In this document: positions 31,216-42,289 of the stretch, one piece after another | Position numbering within the stretch: the first letter of the stretch is position 1 | Layout of the letters: every line of letters begins with the position of its first letter | Source of the DNA: Doryteuthis pealeii | Taxonomy: Eukaryota; Mollusca; Cephalopoda; Myopsida; Loliginidae | NCBI GenBank assembly: GCA_023376005.1 | Contig: CM042163.1 | Coordinates: 3,729,396-3,793,395, forward strand | Direction: 5' to 3' | DNA length: 64,000 bases | Made by a program: the position numbers and the translations under genes | The notes under the pieces: generated by a model | What the model saw: only the letters and a program-made list of their open reading frames with translations | The model's database searches: none | Told to the model about the DNA's origin: nothing

Positions 31216-31946
31216 TGTGTTACATAATCTATGCGGGTTTGCATAAGATTATTGTCAATCCCTGTACATTCTGGGGATGACCCCTTCATACCAGGCAGGT
31301 CCTTCTATGGAAAATTACAGAAGCCCGCTAAATATGTGAAGTCACGTGGGACCTTTTTTAAGAGTCCCCAGTTTGCAGTTAGACGGAGCAGCGGCCATTT
31401 TATGCTCTGCCTAAAACTGGAACTCACGCGTGCTATGTTAGTCAGAATTATTAAGTTACATGAAATGTATAGTTATGGAATAAATAGTTTATATATTAAT
31501 AATGTTCTTGTGGTTGATGAATGTCTTGGTAACAGACTAATAAATGAATCCAGGACGACCAGCCAGCAAGGAACATAGCAACAGAAGACCTTAGAAAATA
31601 TACCAAGTCAAAAAGATAGAAATACCAAAGCCGGTCAGAAGAATAGATGTCCAAAGATATAGAAGCAATAAGAAGTAAAGAATGTAAGAAAGGGTATACA
31701 ACTTATATCGATGTGGTACCGTGAAAACGTCAATTGATATTACCCAGCAAGAATGAATAAAATAAACAATCTTTGGCATAAATAACCCAACAAGGGTTGA
31801 CATGCCATAAAATGTTTTTTAGGGCAGGAGTCCAAGATGATTTATATGTATATGCCAACTATTCCAAACAAATTCTACTATAATTCTAAATTTCTAATTG
31901 TGAATATTTTTTTTTTTTTTTAAATTATTTCTTTATTATTTTGTAG
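31216..31946. other. Sequence upstream of TYW2 exon, unidentified ORF
   Basis: The 115-codon ORF at 31231-31578 ('GRSFYGKLQKPAKYVKSRG', 'AVRRSSGHFMLCLKLEL') looks like translated retroelement or UTR sequence. I could not assign a domain. Preceding TYW2 exons were not recognised. Confidence 0.3.
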
Positions 31947-32054
31947 ATATCATTATGATGTAACAATGTATGTTGAGTGCCGGCAATATAACAGAGAAAT
32001 TACGTATTTCATCATTTGATTGCCAACACGAGACAATTGTTGATTTATATGCTG
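31947..32054 (+). CDS. TRMT12: TYW2 (TRMT12) exon, SAM-binding domain start
   Basis: Acceptor 'attattttgtag'; donor GTAGGA. It encodes YHYDVTM and, after a frameshift (about two bases missing near 31969), MLSAGNITEKLRISSFD and then TIVDLYA with the Gly split onto the next exon. 'FD.T.CMFS.GN..EK.R' followed by 'VDLYAGIGYFTLP' is specific to TYW2, the class I methyltransferase-fold enzyme that transfers the aminocarboxypropyl group of S-adenosylmethionine to the wybutosine precursor in tRNA-Phe. VDLYAG is the SAM-binding motif I. N-terminal exons are not seen. The frameshift is more likely a sequence error than decay because splice sites and motifs are conserved. Confidence 0.82.
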
Positions 32055-32619
32055 GTAGGAATTATTTTGATATTTTTGAAATTTAAAATTTTAATCAAAA
32101 TACATCTACAAAAATTATCCCCTCCCCCTTTTAAGAAAGAGTGAAATAGAGTTAAATTAATTATACTTTTACATACTGAACTATTTCGCAATAGCTCTTG
32201 AGTAAACATATCAAACATTGTAATGAATTAAGTTTATTCATTACTGTGGTATAGTATATCCACAGGTCGCTGACTAGTTTTATCATCTGTAAACTCTTCT
32301 TCTTTGTTTTTTTAAAATATTTCATGTCATCCACTACACTGTCAAACATTTCTCATGGAGTGTAGAGTTTTCACCCCAATCAGAAAGAAATATTTCAATA
32401 CAAATAATATGACGGATCTGTTTGAGAATACTGACATGGATAATTTTGTCCTTCTTGAGGGAAGTAGAAATACGTCGGAAATTTAATCGATAGAAACACA
32501 GTTCACAAATACATCGACAAAAATTACAGTAGAAGGGAGCTAAATTTTGTCTCACCCTTTATTAAATTTTTTTTATTATTTCAATATATTATTATTATTT
32601 TAATATTATCATATCTTTA

Positions 32620-32815
32620 TTATAGCGCTAGACCAAGGAGATTGTTTTAGCATCTGGGGTGGGGCGCCACACTACTCAACAGCTTACTTTACCCGCACAG
32701 ATCCTGTGCTACTCCATACGCGAGTTGGCAAGGGTCGGTATCAGATAAGACTAGGCTAACTTGTGGTTTCTAGCCGAATGCTACCGACTGAGCTAACCCG
32801 GCCCCATGGTCTAGC
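32620..32815 (-). mobile_element. tRNA-derived SINE, second copy
   Basis: Same family as 21375-21614. Minus-strand 'GGGGCCGGGTTAGCTCAGTC' head and the 'cgctagaccaaggagatt' body are present, but the B-box side is mutated. It is followed at 32808-32880 by an inverted piece of the same element ('ctagcgctattgaaaaggga'). Confidence 0.7.
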
Positions 32816-33299
32816 GCTATTGAAAAGGGATAGACTCCTGCGGCTGATGTGGCTGATACCGACTTTAGGTCCGCCTCGGTCGTACTACTTTACTTTATAT
32901 CTTATTAAAACATGATATCATTGGTCTTCATAAGCTTTCCCTTTCGTTCAATCACTATATACTCTCTTGAGAATACTAACGTGTTGGTTATGTGATAGGT
33001 ATTGTTTTTCTCAACACAAGTGTAAGTCATTACTGGTCAATCATAATTATAATGGCTAACAGAGACTTTCCATTTAACCTCCCCTCCGATTTGAATATTC
33101 AGCTTCAATAATCTAGCTACAGCTTCATCATAGTTCATAGGCTTACCTATGGTATTAGCGCTCAACATCACACACACCACTATATGTTCCACAACTTTTT
33201 CAGCTCCCTAGCAACATCCAATTATTTGTCTAAATTGTTTGCTTTCTTTCGTTTGCTTTTTAGTAGACAATCTTTGATGCTATTTCTCAATATAATGGT

Positions 33300-33535
33300 C
33301 CGCCCTGTCAGCTGGGCATTAGAAGCACTGACTGCACCTCTGCAGAGGGGTAAGACTGCGCCCAATGGGGCTACCTGTTGGCCGTGGGTGGCAACCCGTA
33401 ATGCTTAAGGAATAGAATCCAAGTGGATGGCACTTCATGACTTGCCCTTGTGGCCCTATTCTTGAGCTAGACGGGCCGGTCGGAAGAGGCCCCTCCGAGT
33501 CATTCGGCTGGTCACGTCAAGCCCGTACCACCTAT
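33300..33535 (+). repeat. GC-richer dispersed repeat segment
   Basis: 'ctgcagaggggtaagactgc', 'gtgggtggcaacccgtaatg', 'cggctggtcacgtcaagc'. Short relatives are at about 15190, 39530 and 62840. It may be the 5' part of the adjoining SINE-like repeat. Confidence 0.45.
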
Positions 33536-33540
33536 ATGAT

Positions 33541-33893
33541 TGTCCCAACCCTATTGCCCTTATGCGCAAGCCCCAACCATTTTATCATATGGGTCTAGAA
33601 GGCGGTGGTGCGGTGTCTACATTCCTGGAATGACGTTAAACTCTATCTGATGGTGAGGTTCCAGTTTTAAGAGGTTTGGGGAATGTGGAACACCCATTCA
33701 TCACCATTGCTCCTGGTCCACTCTGACCCGGAGTGGTAGTACCTGTTAGGGTCCCATCTATGGTGTTAAATAGAAAAATGTATTTATAAAAAAATTGTAT
33801 TATCCATTAAGAATTGATTATTCAAAAACTTTATTGGCATTAAATGACCCACTAGTGTAGTTGATATGCCGTAAACCAAACAAATCAAATAAT
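33541..33893 (+). mobile_element. SINE-like repeat (CCAACCCTATTGCCC family), copy 3
   Basis: Close match to 24178-24528, including 'ccggagtggtagtacctgtt' and the tail 'tgatatgccgtaaaccaaac'. Confidence 0.78.
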
Positions 33894-34736
33894 GGTGCCA
33901 GTAAAAGATCTAATTTTTGATATCAGTATTCAGTATACTAACGACACAACTTCGCATAGATGAACAATTTAAAAAAACTGAAAAATTAACCTACCCTACT
34001 GTGCAACTGCTTTCTTGTGGGGTGCTGCTTTAAAAATTTCCTTTTTCCTTCTGAATTTTTTAGAATGAGGCTTTGATAATTAATATTATTTGTATTATTC
34101 AGGCTATTGTCCTCATAGGCTACAGGCCCAAAGGTCAATATGGCTCTAGATTTTTTGATTCCGTGACCAATTTTTGTGTGGAAAAAAAAAAGTGGCCAAA
34201 TGATATGCCTATAGACTCTGAATATCATACTTTTTTCCCCAAGCGTAAATGTTGCAATTATTAAAGTTTTCCGTGGGTACCACCAATTTTCCCCATGAAT
34301 ATTTACCCCCACTATATCAACATAAATAAAACTTGCATAAAGGTTAATATTATCTTTAATTTTTTTATTCACTCGAAAGAAGAAAGTATAAACAAACTCC
34401 TAATATTTAAAAAAAAAAATTTTCGGCTTACAAAATAATGTGAAAATTATAAAGAAAAACAATGTTTACAGTTTTTGCCACCATTAAATCAATTGAAATT
34501 TAACTGTAGCCAAAAACAGACTACAAATTTTACGGGGAGAAATTGTGGTACCACACGGAAAACTTCAATATATATGCAACATTACGCTTGGGGAAAAAAA
34601 AGTTTATGACATTCAGAGAAGTCTATGAGGCATTCATTTGGCCGCCATTTTTTTCCCACCCTTTTTTTGGGAAATACTAAAAGTCAATCTTTTTCATCTT
34701 CGGAAACCTACCTATCATCTTCATTGTTATTTGTTA

Positions 34737-34840
34737 CAACGTTTCGGCCGATGTTCCCTCTGGCCTTCTTCAGGTATTTCTTGTTGAACTTGTCAGAAAT
34801 ACCTGAAGAAGGCTGGAGGTTACATCGGCGAAATATATAC
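34737..34840. ncRNA. Facing pair of hammerhead-like cores
   Basis: Minus strand (34737-34783): CTGAAGA, extra A, GGCC/GGCC stem II, GAAAC, AC/GT stem III and GTA. Plus strand (34798-34840): CTGAAGA, AGGC, then 'cggcgaaatatata'. Same family as 16558-16605 and 16918-16965. Stem I is not evident for either. Confidence 0.4.
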
Positions 34841-34926
34841 AGATAACAATGAAGATGAGGTCAATAGTCCAAATAATACTAAATTTCCTTTTGTTTTAAT
34901 TGTCATTGTTGTGTTGTGTCTTACAG

Positions 34927-35085
34927 GAATTTGGTTATTTTACTCTTCCCTATTTTGGTTCATGCAAGGGCCAGTATTGTTCATGCCTGTGAGTGGAATC
35001 CAGATGCTGTACATGCTTTAAAAGAAACCTCAAGTTAAATAATGTTGCAGATCGATGTATCATTCATTTGGTGATAAACAAAAAG
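34927..35085 (+). CDS. TRMT12: TYW2 (TRMT12) exon, SAM-binding core
   Basis: Acceptor 'tgtcttacag', donor GTAAGT. Across three frames it reads GYFTLP, VHARASIVHACEWNPDAV and NLKLNNVADRCIIH, then GDNK-like residues, the highly conserved TYW2 core ('GIGYFTLP.LVHA....VHACEWNP.AV.AL..NL..N.V.DRC..H.GDNR'). Each frame switch falls at a T or A run: an extra T near 34931 and near 34953, and a missing A or T near 35023 and 35068. This is the error signature of unpolished long reads. The gene is probably intact in the organism. Confidence 0.85.
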
Positions 35086-37057
35086 GTAAGTAAATTTCAA
35101 ATGACATTTTCAAACTCGTTCAGTGCGACATTTTCCAGCAACAACAATAAAAAACTGACTTTAAAATTGTGTTGTTGTATAGTCGTAGCGCGTCTTAATC
35201 TCATATAGATGTATACCAAATGGTTGTATACCTGATCTGGTCCTTTAGTTGCAATGAATGATTGCCTAATCCAAACAACTATTTTTACGGGGAAATCTCA
35301 ACTGGCAAACGTCGTTAGTGCAAACCCAAATTAAGGTTTAAGGACTGCCTCAGGACACTCTGAAGAAACACTGCTATTGCTGTGTGGACTGGGAGAAGCT
35401 AACTTGTAAACAGACCTGGCTGGAGAGCAAACCATCTACCTGTCTGTGGAAGAATTTGAGTCCAACCGAATTAAACACCAAAAAATTGAAGCAGCTATTA
35501 GAAAGGGTAATTTTCAGCCCAGCAACATTCAAAGTGGAGAAGTTCCAACATGTAGTTATGTGGAAGAAGGATGTCTCTCCAGGCTGCCTGGTGAGTCATC
35601 TGAGAAACACAAGGATAGAGTGCCAAATGCTACTGGCACCTAACTATGATGATAAAAAAACCAAATCAAACAAAAAAAAAACAGGAATGGTCTTACTCGA
35701 ACATGAGTTGACAGCCATTATTATACCTGCGTTGTATACCCATGGTTTATACCATTCTAGTTGAAGAATAGAATGTACTACGCATTACATCCTTTTCCTT
35801 CAACTTGAAATTAAAATCTCTCTCTCACAGTTTGTACTCACAAACAGGAAGAGAGGTCAACACAAGGTTTAACGGATGTCCACTCAAAATTCCTATATAA
35901 GAATGAATGTTTGGTTCTTATAATACATTAGAGGGCTCGAGAGTAACCTTCCAACATGAGGTGAATATATATATATATATATAATATATATATATATGTA
36001 TATATATACACATAAATTAAATTTGGACAAAGAATTACAACATAATAAGATACAGTCTTTATTGTCTGAGCATGAGGAGAATGACATCATACATATAGAT
36101 ACAAAAATAGATACAGTACTATCGCAAGTATTCCGTCCCAGCCTCCTGCCTTAAATTCATTCATAGGGATGAGCTCAAAAACAAACCCACCTATGAATGA
36201 AGTCCTTAGCTGAAGTGGTACCTGCTGTACATGAAAAAATAATTTGTTGATTGAAGGCGTTTTTATTGACAATTTTTTTTTTTTTTTTTTTTTTTTTTTG
36301 GTGGTTTGAAGTCGTTAAAAGTAAGCCATATTTTTAAAGGTTAAATATTTACATTTACATTGTCGAAAAAAGACTGGGTGGTAAAATATCGCATCAACTT
36401 TTTGGGAAATATGCCTTAAGTGCTGGTTGTTTTTTTTATTGTGTTTTTTTTTTTTTTTTTTTTTTTCGATATTTTCAAAAATATAGCTACTTTTAACACC
36501 TTCAAACCATCTAAAATAATAATTTTGTCGATAAAAATGCCTTAATCGACAAATTTTTTTTTCATATACAATAGGCACCGCTTCAGCTAGGGAACTTCAT
36601 TCATATGGTGGGTTTGTTTTTGAGCTATCACTTGTCAGGATTAGGGACCTTCATGGAACTTTGAAATTGAACTCTTTATGTTTATATACCTCTTTTATTC
36701 TTCTGGCCGGATCTGCTTTCTTCTATCTTCTAATGGTCTCGTCTGGTCTTTCTTATCTGGGGATTCGTCGGTCTGGTTCTGCTGGGGATCATTTCTTATC
36801 AGAAGCCTTGTGTCATTGTTAGCCTTTAGTAATAACAACAAGACTTCGATTTACCTTTGATGTTATTTTATTCAGGATCCCCAGGACCAGACAACGTGCG
36901 CGCTGAGAGTCACATCTTGCTAGCTTCAGTCCTAACTCTCAACTGACTACTACAACAGACGCGGGCAGTTTTTTCCATGTCCCTGCAATTCTGAGCTGAA
37001 AAATGTTTCCGAAAGTCATTTGCATTTTTATTTAGATTATTTATTTATTTTTTTCAG
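35086..37057. other. TYW2 intron
   Basis: The 126-codon ORF at 35384-35764 and its shadow have no recognised domain; the first part could be retroelement-derived. An (AT)n microsatellite is at 35967-36008 and an inverted-repeat element at 36165-36650. The 36650-37050 stretch shows nothing certain. Confidence 0.5.
36165..36650. mobile_element. MITE-like inverted-repeat element
   Basis: Ends are inverted: 'gatgagctcaaaaacaaacc...gctgaagtggtacctgct' versus 'aggcaccgcttcagct...ggtttgtttttgagctatc'. The interior is AT-rich with long T runs. The end phrase 'caggcaccacttcagctcgg' recurs at about 40738 and 61600, so the family is dispersed. Confidence 0.65.
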
Positions 37058-37687
37058 GTGTGTCCACATGGAGTTGCCTGCCGTGTCAATCTTGGCCTGC
37101 TTCCGAGTAGCAGGGAAGGTTGGCTTCCAGCCTGTCTGTCCCTCAAAAAGGTGAAATAGGTGGCACCCTTACACATCCACGGAGAATGTCACTTACAACA
37201 CCCAGTAGCAAATGTGAAGATATCCGATGAAGTTGCAGAACCGTGCGGCTGAAGCTGCTCCGAATGTCCTGCTATCCTCCAAGGCCAAAACAAACTTTCC
37301 ACATCTACCGTAATTTGAACCAATCATCACCTGGTAGTGGCGGGGGTACATCCAGCCATCCGTATCTTGCTAATGCGTTCATAAATACACCTCGGATGAT
37401 CCCCATCTTCCCAATCAGGAAATGCCGACATTATCAAGGATTCTATCAGACGTGGATTATGAGAAGGCTCCTTCTTGCTCACACCGCCACGATTCCATGG
37501 GATTCCTGGGGCTGCGAGTGTGCAGCATCGATTCGTCACATCCTTGAGGAGCTTCACGCAAGCCGTGGCGACCATCGTAAAACACATTGAACACGTTAAG
37601 CCCTACGGTCCCCACATTGACCATTTAGTATTGGACCTGGATGCCGACCGTTTGAACGATTTGCTCTTAGTGGGGATCACATACTAG
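37058..37687 (+). CDS. TRMT12: TYW2 (TRMT12) last coding exon
   Basis: Acceptor 'tatttttttcag'. It begins VCPHGVACRVNLGLLPSSRE, then GWLPACLSLKK and, in another frame, LHIHGE; this matches 'RVNLGLIPSSE.GW..A...LK...GG.LHIH.NV' of TYW2. It ends KHIEHVKPYGPHIDHLVLDL followed by DADRL and a TAG at 37685, the conserved C-terminal 'V..I..VKSYAPH.DH.VLDL' block. The middle (about 37180-37480) is frame-shuffled and poorly conserved. AATAAA occurs at 37982, about 295 bp after the stop. Confidence 0.87.
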
Positions 37688-38155
37688 GGTTGTTGATTGG
37701 TGGGGTGGGGAACAGACTTGGAGGTTCCATTCCCAGTGCGGGTTGGTGAAGCTTGTTAACATGTAATTGCATCAGACTGGCGGTTAATTAATTAATCTAT
37801 CTGAGGAGTAAGAAAAAATTGGGGATAAAATTTAATATTTTGTACTATGTGAATGCGTGTGTGCTTGTTTTCTGGTATGTAAATGTGTATATGTGTGTGT
37901 GTGCGGTGTGTGTGTGTGCATGTTATATGATGTGGTGTGTTTTAATGTGGTGCTATTCAAGATCAAAGAATATTTGGAGAAAATAAACAAAATTTGCTCA
38001 GAAAGTTTGTGTTTTGTTATTTCAAGAAATGGAACCTTTGACCTGTTGAAAAGAAATAGTTTCAGTTTGTTAATTTAAAACGAGATCAATTATTAAATTA
38101 AATTATTGAACCATAGATCAAACATGAAAAAAGTCACGAAACAACAGGATATACT
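37688..38155. other. 3' flank of TYW2
   Basis: Contains (GT)n at 37887-37920 and the possible polyadenylation signal at 37982. No further gene. Confidence 0.6.
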
Positions 38156-38159
38156 TTCT

Positions 38160-38810
38160 TTTTGTCTCTCTCTCTCCTCTTTCTTTCTTGTCTCTCCATT
38201 CTCTCCCCCCTCTCTCTCTTATCTCTCCATTTCTCTCCCTCTCTCTCCCTCTCATCTCCATACCCCTCTCTCTCTCTTATCTCTCATCTTCTCTCTTCTC
38301 TCTCTTCTCATCTCTCTCTCTTCTCTCTTATCTCTATCTCTCATCTCTCCCCTCTCTCTCTCTCTTATCTTATCTCTTCAATTCTTCTCTTCTCTCTCTT
38401 ATCTCTCATCTTCCCCCTCTCTCTCTCTCTATCTTCCATTCTCCTCTCTCTCTCTCTCATCTCCATTCTCCCCCATCTCTCTCTCCTTCATTCTCACCTC
38501 TCTTACTATTTCCTCCATTCTCTCCACTCTTCTCTCTTATCTCTCAATTCTTCCCCCTCCTCTCTCTCTCTCATACTCTCCATTCTTTCCCCCTCTCTCT
38601 CTCTCTCTTATCTCTCCTATTCTCTCCCCCCCCTCTCTCTATCTCTCCATTCTCTCCCCCCTCTCTCTTATTTCTCCATTCTCTCCCCTCTCTCTCTCTC
38701 TCTTATCTCTCAATTCTCTCCCCTTCTTCTCCTCTCTATCTCTCCATTCTCCCCTCTCTCTCATTCTCACTCTCTCTCCCCCACTCTCCTCTCGTTTCTT
38801 GTCTTTCATT
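38160..38810. repeat. CT-rich minisatellite
   Basis: (CT)n blocks alternating with 'tctccattctcccc' and 'ttatctctcaattct' spacers, about 30-bp higher-order units. Long serine/leucine ORFs in all three + frames are spurious. Mirror of 63580-64000. Confidence 0.92.
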
Positions 38811-39474
38811 ATTTCATGCATCAGAAAATTTCCCAAGTAAAATAAAAACCTTAAAGCAAAAATCGTGACAACTATTTTCTGTACACTTTAGTAATTGACC
38901 TTATTTGACTGAGCTCGTATTTGGACAAGGTAAAACAAAAAATATTGCTTTTAATTTTTCTTCTTTGTTTTTATTTTTTGGTTTTACTTGTAAAAAATCT
39001 TCATCTTTTAGATTTTTATTGTTTTATTTTTTTTTATTTTTGGTTGAAACATTTCCCGAATTGTTCTGGAAGAGAAGAAAAACTTTAGTTTTTTTAATAA
39101 GATATTTTTTTTTGAAGGCAAATAATGCAAATTTTGTTGAAAAACATATTTATTTATTTTTTTTTTTCTTTTTTTTTTTCCTTTTTTTTTCCTCTTAATA
39201 TTTTCGGGCAAGGCCCATCTTTAGAGAGTTGAAAAGTTTCCATCTGTGTTTGTAAACTCAACTGTGGTATTAATCCGTTGAATCTTCTAATGGAAATTTA
39301 AAAGTTTGGCAAAGATCGTAAAAAATCCGTAATTCTAGATATGGTGATGGCTAATAATCCCACAAGTTAAAAAAAAAAAACAACAAAAAAAAACCTAGCA
39401 CAACAGAATATATTCCCTGGGGTTGGTGTGTTTATACAGAAGTCAAAATAATGTGTACTCAATCCATTTGTTTT
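38811..39474. other. AT-rich arm sequence
   Basis: T-rich tracts (39150-39195) and A-rich tract (39369-39395). ORFs are low-complexity. Mirror of 62905-63550. Confidence 0.7.
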
Positions 39475-40022
39475 TGTTTTACGGCATATCAACCACGAAG
39501 AAAAATCTTTTAAATCTCTTTTTCTTTGACGTGACCAGCCAAGTGATTAAAAGGGGGCCCATCCAGCGATTTATCAGAGGGAGCCCATCTAGCCTAATTA
39601 AGGTCCAAAGTGTTGCACCATTTATTTAATAACTCAGTTTAATTTGAAAAGTTTATTATTAACTATCAACAAACTGATCGACAAAGTTTGTTTTCATATT
39701 TTATACTTAGTTGGATGGATTTTATGGTATACCAAGTCATTGGTTATTTTATGCAAAGGCGTTTTTGTTTTATTCATTCTTGATGGATACTCAATTTCTT
39801 TTTAACTCAATTTTTTTAAAACACATTTTAAAAAATGTTTTTCTATTTAACCTATATTTGGACCCTAACAGGTACTACCACTACCATGGGAGTAATGGTG
39901 ATGAAGGGGTACTCCACATTCCCTAGAGCTTCAGAATTGAAACCTCACCATCAGATAATTCAATGCCATACCCATATATGATAAAAAGCTTTGGGAGTTT
40001 GCCTTAAGAGCCATAGGGTTGA
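39475..40022 (-). mobile_element. SINE-like repeat (CCAACCCTATTGCCC family), inverted
   Basis: 39712-40022 is a diverged minus-strand copy ('ctaacaggtactaccactac', 'aacctcaccatcagataatt'). A separate tail 'acggcatatcaaccacgaag' at 39481 suggests a second, nested copy. Mirror of 62330-62900. Confidence 0.65.
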
Positions 40023-40044
40023 TATTTTATACCTAGATTCCGGA

Positions 40045-40052
40045 TTCCTATG

Positions 40053-40086
<34 letters not shown>

Positions 40087-40125
40087 AAAATCACAACAAA
40101 GAAAAAAAAAAGAGGAAAAAAACCC
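40045..40125. repeat. Poly-A-rich tract
   Basis: Runs of A with G interruptions. Confidence 0.9.
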
Positions 40126-42285
40126 AAAAAAACAGTTTTCAATGCTTAGAACTGTAATTTGAGCTAAAGTTGTTTTTGTCTCCGTAATTGTTTACTACAT
40201 TTTTTAAATTTTTTTTTTAACTTTTAATTAAATTTCCTAAATTGGAATGTCCACTTATGTGATGAAAGAAATAAGTTTGAAAATTCTGCCCGGACTTTCT
40301 AATTTTACCGGTGTTTTAATTAAATGTTTGAACAAATATCGAAAGGGTCCATTCAAAGGGTCCATACTCCATATGCATGCTACACTGGAATTGATTTTTA
40401 TTTTGTAATTGATTGTCAAAAAAAAAAAAAAAAGATTATTAAATTAAAATGAAAATACCGAAAAAAAGCAACAACATTTTTTAGCGGAATGAAGGTGTTT
40501 TAATCAACAAATTACTTTTTTTTTTTTTTTTTTTAGTGGTTTAAAGGCATTAAAAGTAACCATATTTTTATTGACAAGTAAATGTAAATATTTAGCCCCC
40601 CCCCTTTAAATATTTTAAAGAGAGTGAGGGTTAAAATATTTATATTTACTTATCGAAAAAGAACTGGAGTGGGAGGCGTAAAATATTGCATTAGCTTTTC
40701 GAGTAAAACACTTAAAGGCTGCTTGGTTTTACAGCAGGCACCACTTCAGCTCGGGACTTTTAATGAGCTGGCACTGCTTAGCATTTTTTAAGGCCTGAGG
40801 CCAGACGCAATTCTGCGAAGAGCCCTGAAAAATCTAGTGAAGTGAGAATGATGGGACCAAATCTACCTGATACTAACCCATTCAAATACAAAGCACTGCG
40901 CATCTGATTGTTTTTTAGTAACAGCCAATCAGACGCGCGGTACCCCATACTTATATGGGATATATAACCAGGAACACTTTTCTCCGTACAGATTTACGAG
41001 GTTTAGATTAGGTAAGTCAACCCTTCTTTGATAATGATAAGAGAGGAATGATTTTAATGATTTGTGTTTACATTTTTTTCAAATTTTATTTTAGATTTTG
41101 TCTATATACCATATTGTACAATTTTTGATTTTATTTACCCCCTATTTTATTTTTTTTAACGTATTTACATGGTTTTAGCACTGTATGAAACAGCCATACC
41201 TTTTTACGTCGGTTAGAGTTTCAATAATCTTATCTCGGGGACTACTTCAGATTAAATTATTATCAAAAACAAAAGTTGAAAATACTTTGATAAATATGTC
41301 GTTTCAATTGTGTGTTACTAAAATTAGGATAACATATTTTATATTTACTGATAAACTTATAAATAAAGTAATGCGTTTACCCCACATACGATGTGTCAAA
41401 GATAATATAACTACTTAAAATAAAACTAAAAATAAAGAATACATTAGGGACTGGCAAACTGAGCCTAAGTATTTTTGACAAATGACTTTAGCCCCCCCAG
41501 AAAATAATTTACAAAAACAGGATTACATGATTTAATAAATTTTCAGTGTTTATTTATCGAAGAATGATCTTTATAAAGCATTATTTATTTTATTTCAAAA
41601 CTTTCTCATTTTTTTCAGGTCACTTAATTTTGACCTCCCTTATGCTGGGGGCGTAAAATTGTTTCAAGTTGGTCCTTACCTGATACTAATTACAGTATAA
41701 ATAAAGAGATAAAAGACCGAAGTTATGAATAGAAACAAAAAAATTTTTTTTACGGCGGCTTTTCTATGAGAAAATAAGTACCAAAAATCGAAAATAAAAT
41801 GTAAAAAAATAATAAATAATTAATTTTTTGGAGATTTCTTTTTACTCATTTTGATAATTATTTAATTGGCTATTATTTATAAAAAGAAAAATTATACATT
41901 GATGTTTTTTCTGCTTAAAAAGGGAGGGGTACATTTTTCAATCGAGTTTTTTTCTCAAAACTTATTACTTTTGTCTAAAAAATAAGGTTTGCATTAAGTA
42001 GATATGTATTTTTAGAATCTGAAAATATAACATTTTAAACTTAACATAGGATTTTCATATTTTAAATGAATTTTATATATTCATTTTTCATAGCAAAAAT
42101 ACTAAATTGAAGTTTTGAAATAAAATACCTGATGCATTATAAAATTCATTAATTAATAAATCAATACTGAAAATTTCATTAAAATCGGATAATTACCTGA
42201 TTTTTTTGTAAAAATTTTTTTTCATCCCAAATGTTACGTTAAAATTGTAAACAAGCGCCTAAAACCATTGAAAAACAGCCAAAAT
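40126..42285. mobile_element. AT-rich composite element
   Basis: Contains the MITE-like end 'caggcaccacttcagctcgg' (about 40738) and two diverged copies of a phrase ending 'ttaaaatcggataattacct' (about 41545-41600 and 42165-42210); a relative is at 56155-56330. The 77-codon ORF at 41185-41418 has no recognised domain. Mirror of 60066-62330. Confidence 0.55.
40924..41016 (+). promoter_or_regulatory. CCAAT/TATA promoter-like cluster
   Basis: AGCCAATCAG (CCAAT at 40925-40929) lies about 35 bp before TATATAA (about 40961-40967). About 30 bp further is a plausible start region, and a consensus donor AGGTAAGT lies at about 41010. It is unusually GC-rich around 'gacgcgcggtacc' for this region. No downstream ORF supports a gene; it may be a transposon promoter. 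A mirror copy is at about 61330-61430. Confidence 0.35.
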
Positions 42286-42289
42286 CGTG

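Larger units (their letters stand above)
32055..34926. other. TYW2 intron, repeat-rich
   Basis: 32120-32290 is an inverted, diverged copy of 55405-55560 ('aatagctcttgagt'; '.ccacaggtc'). A SINE, a SINE-like repeat and a hammerhead-like pair are listed separately. 32330-32580, 32890-33180 and 33900-34620 hold no recognised feature; ORFs there have no domains. 34150-34280 and 34530-34650 share inverted phrases ('ccccaagcgtaa' and 'ttacgcttgggg'). Confidence 0.6.

Noticed and set aside
31231..31578. 115-residue ORF as an upstream TYW2 exon
   Set aside because: No resemblance to TYW2 N-terminal sequence and no splice donor placed to join the exon at 31947.
35384..35764. 126-residue ORF as an exon or gene
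   Set aside because: Sits in a TYW2 intron with two overlapping frames, no domain and no convincing splice sites.
38106..38868. Three overlapping 226-244 residue Ser/Leu-rich ORFs
   Set aside because: They are translations of a CT-rich minisatellite in all three frames; no start context, domain or splice evidence.
41185..41418. 77-residue ORF downstream of the promoter-like cluster
   Set aside because: AT-driven composition and no domain, so it was not taken as the product of that promoter.
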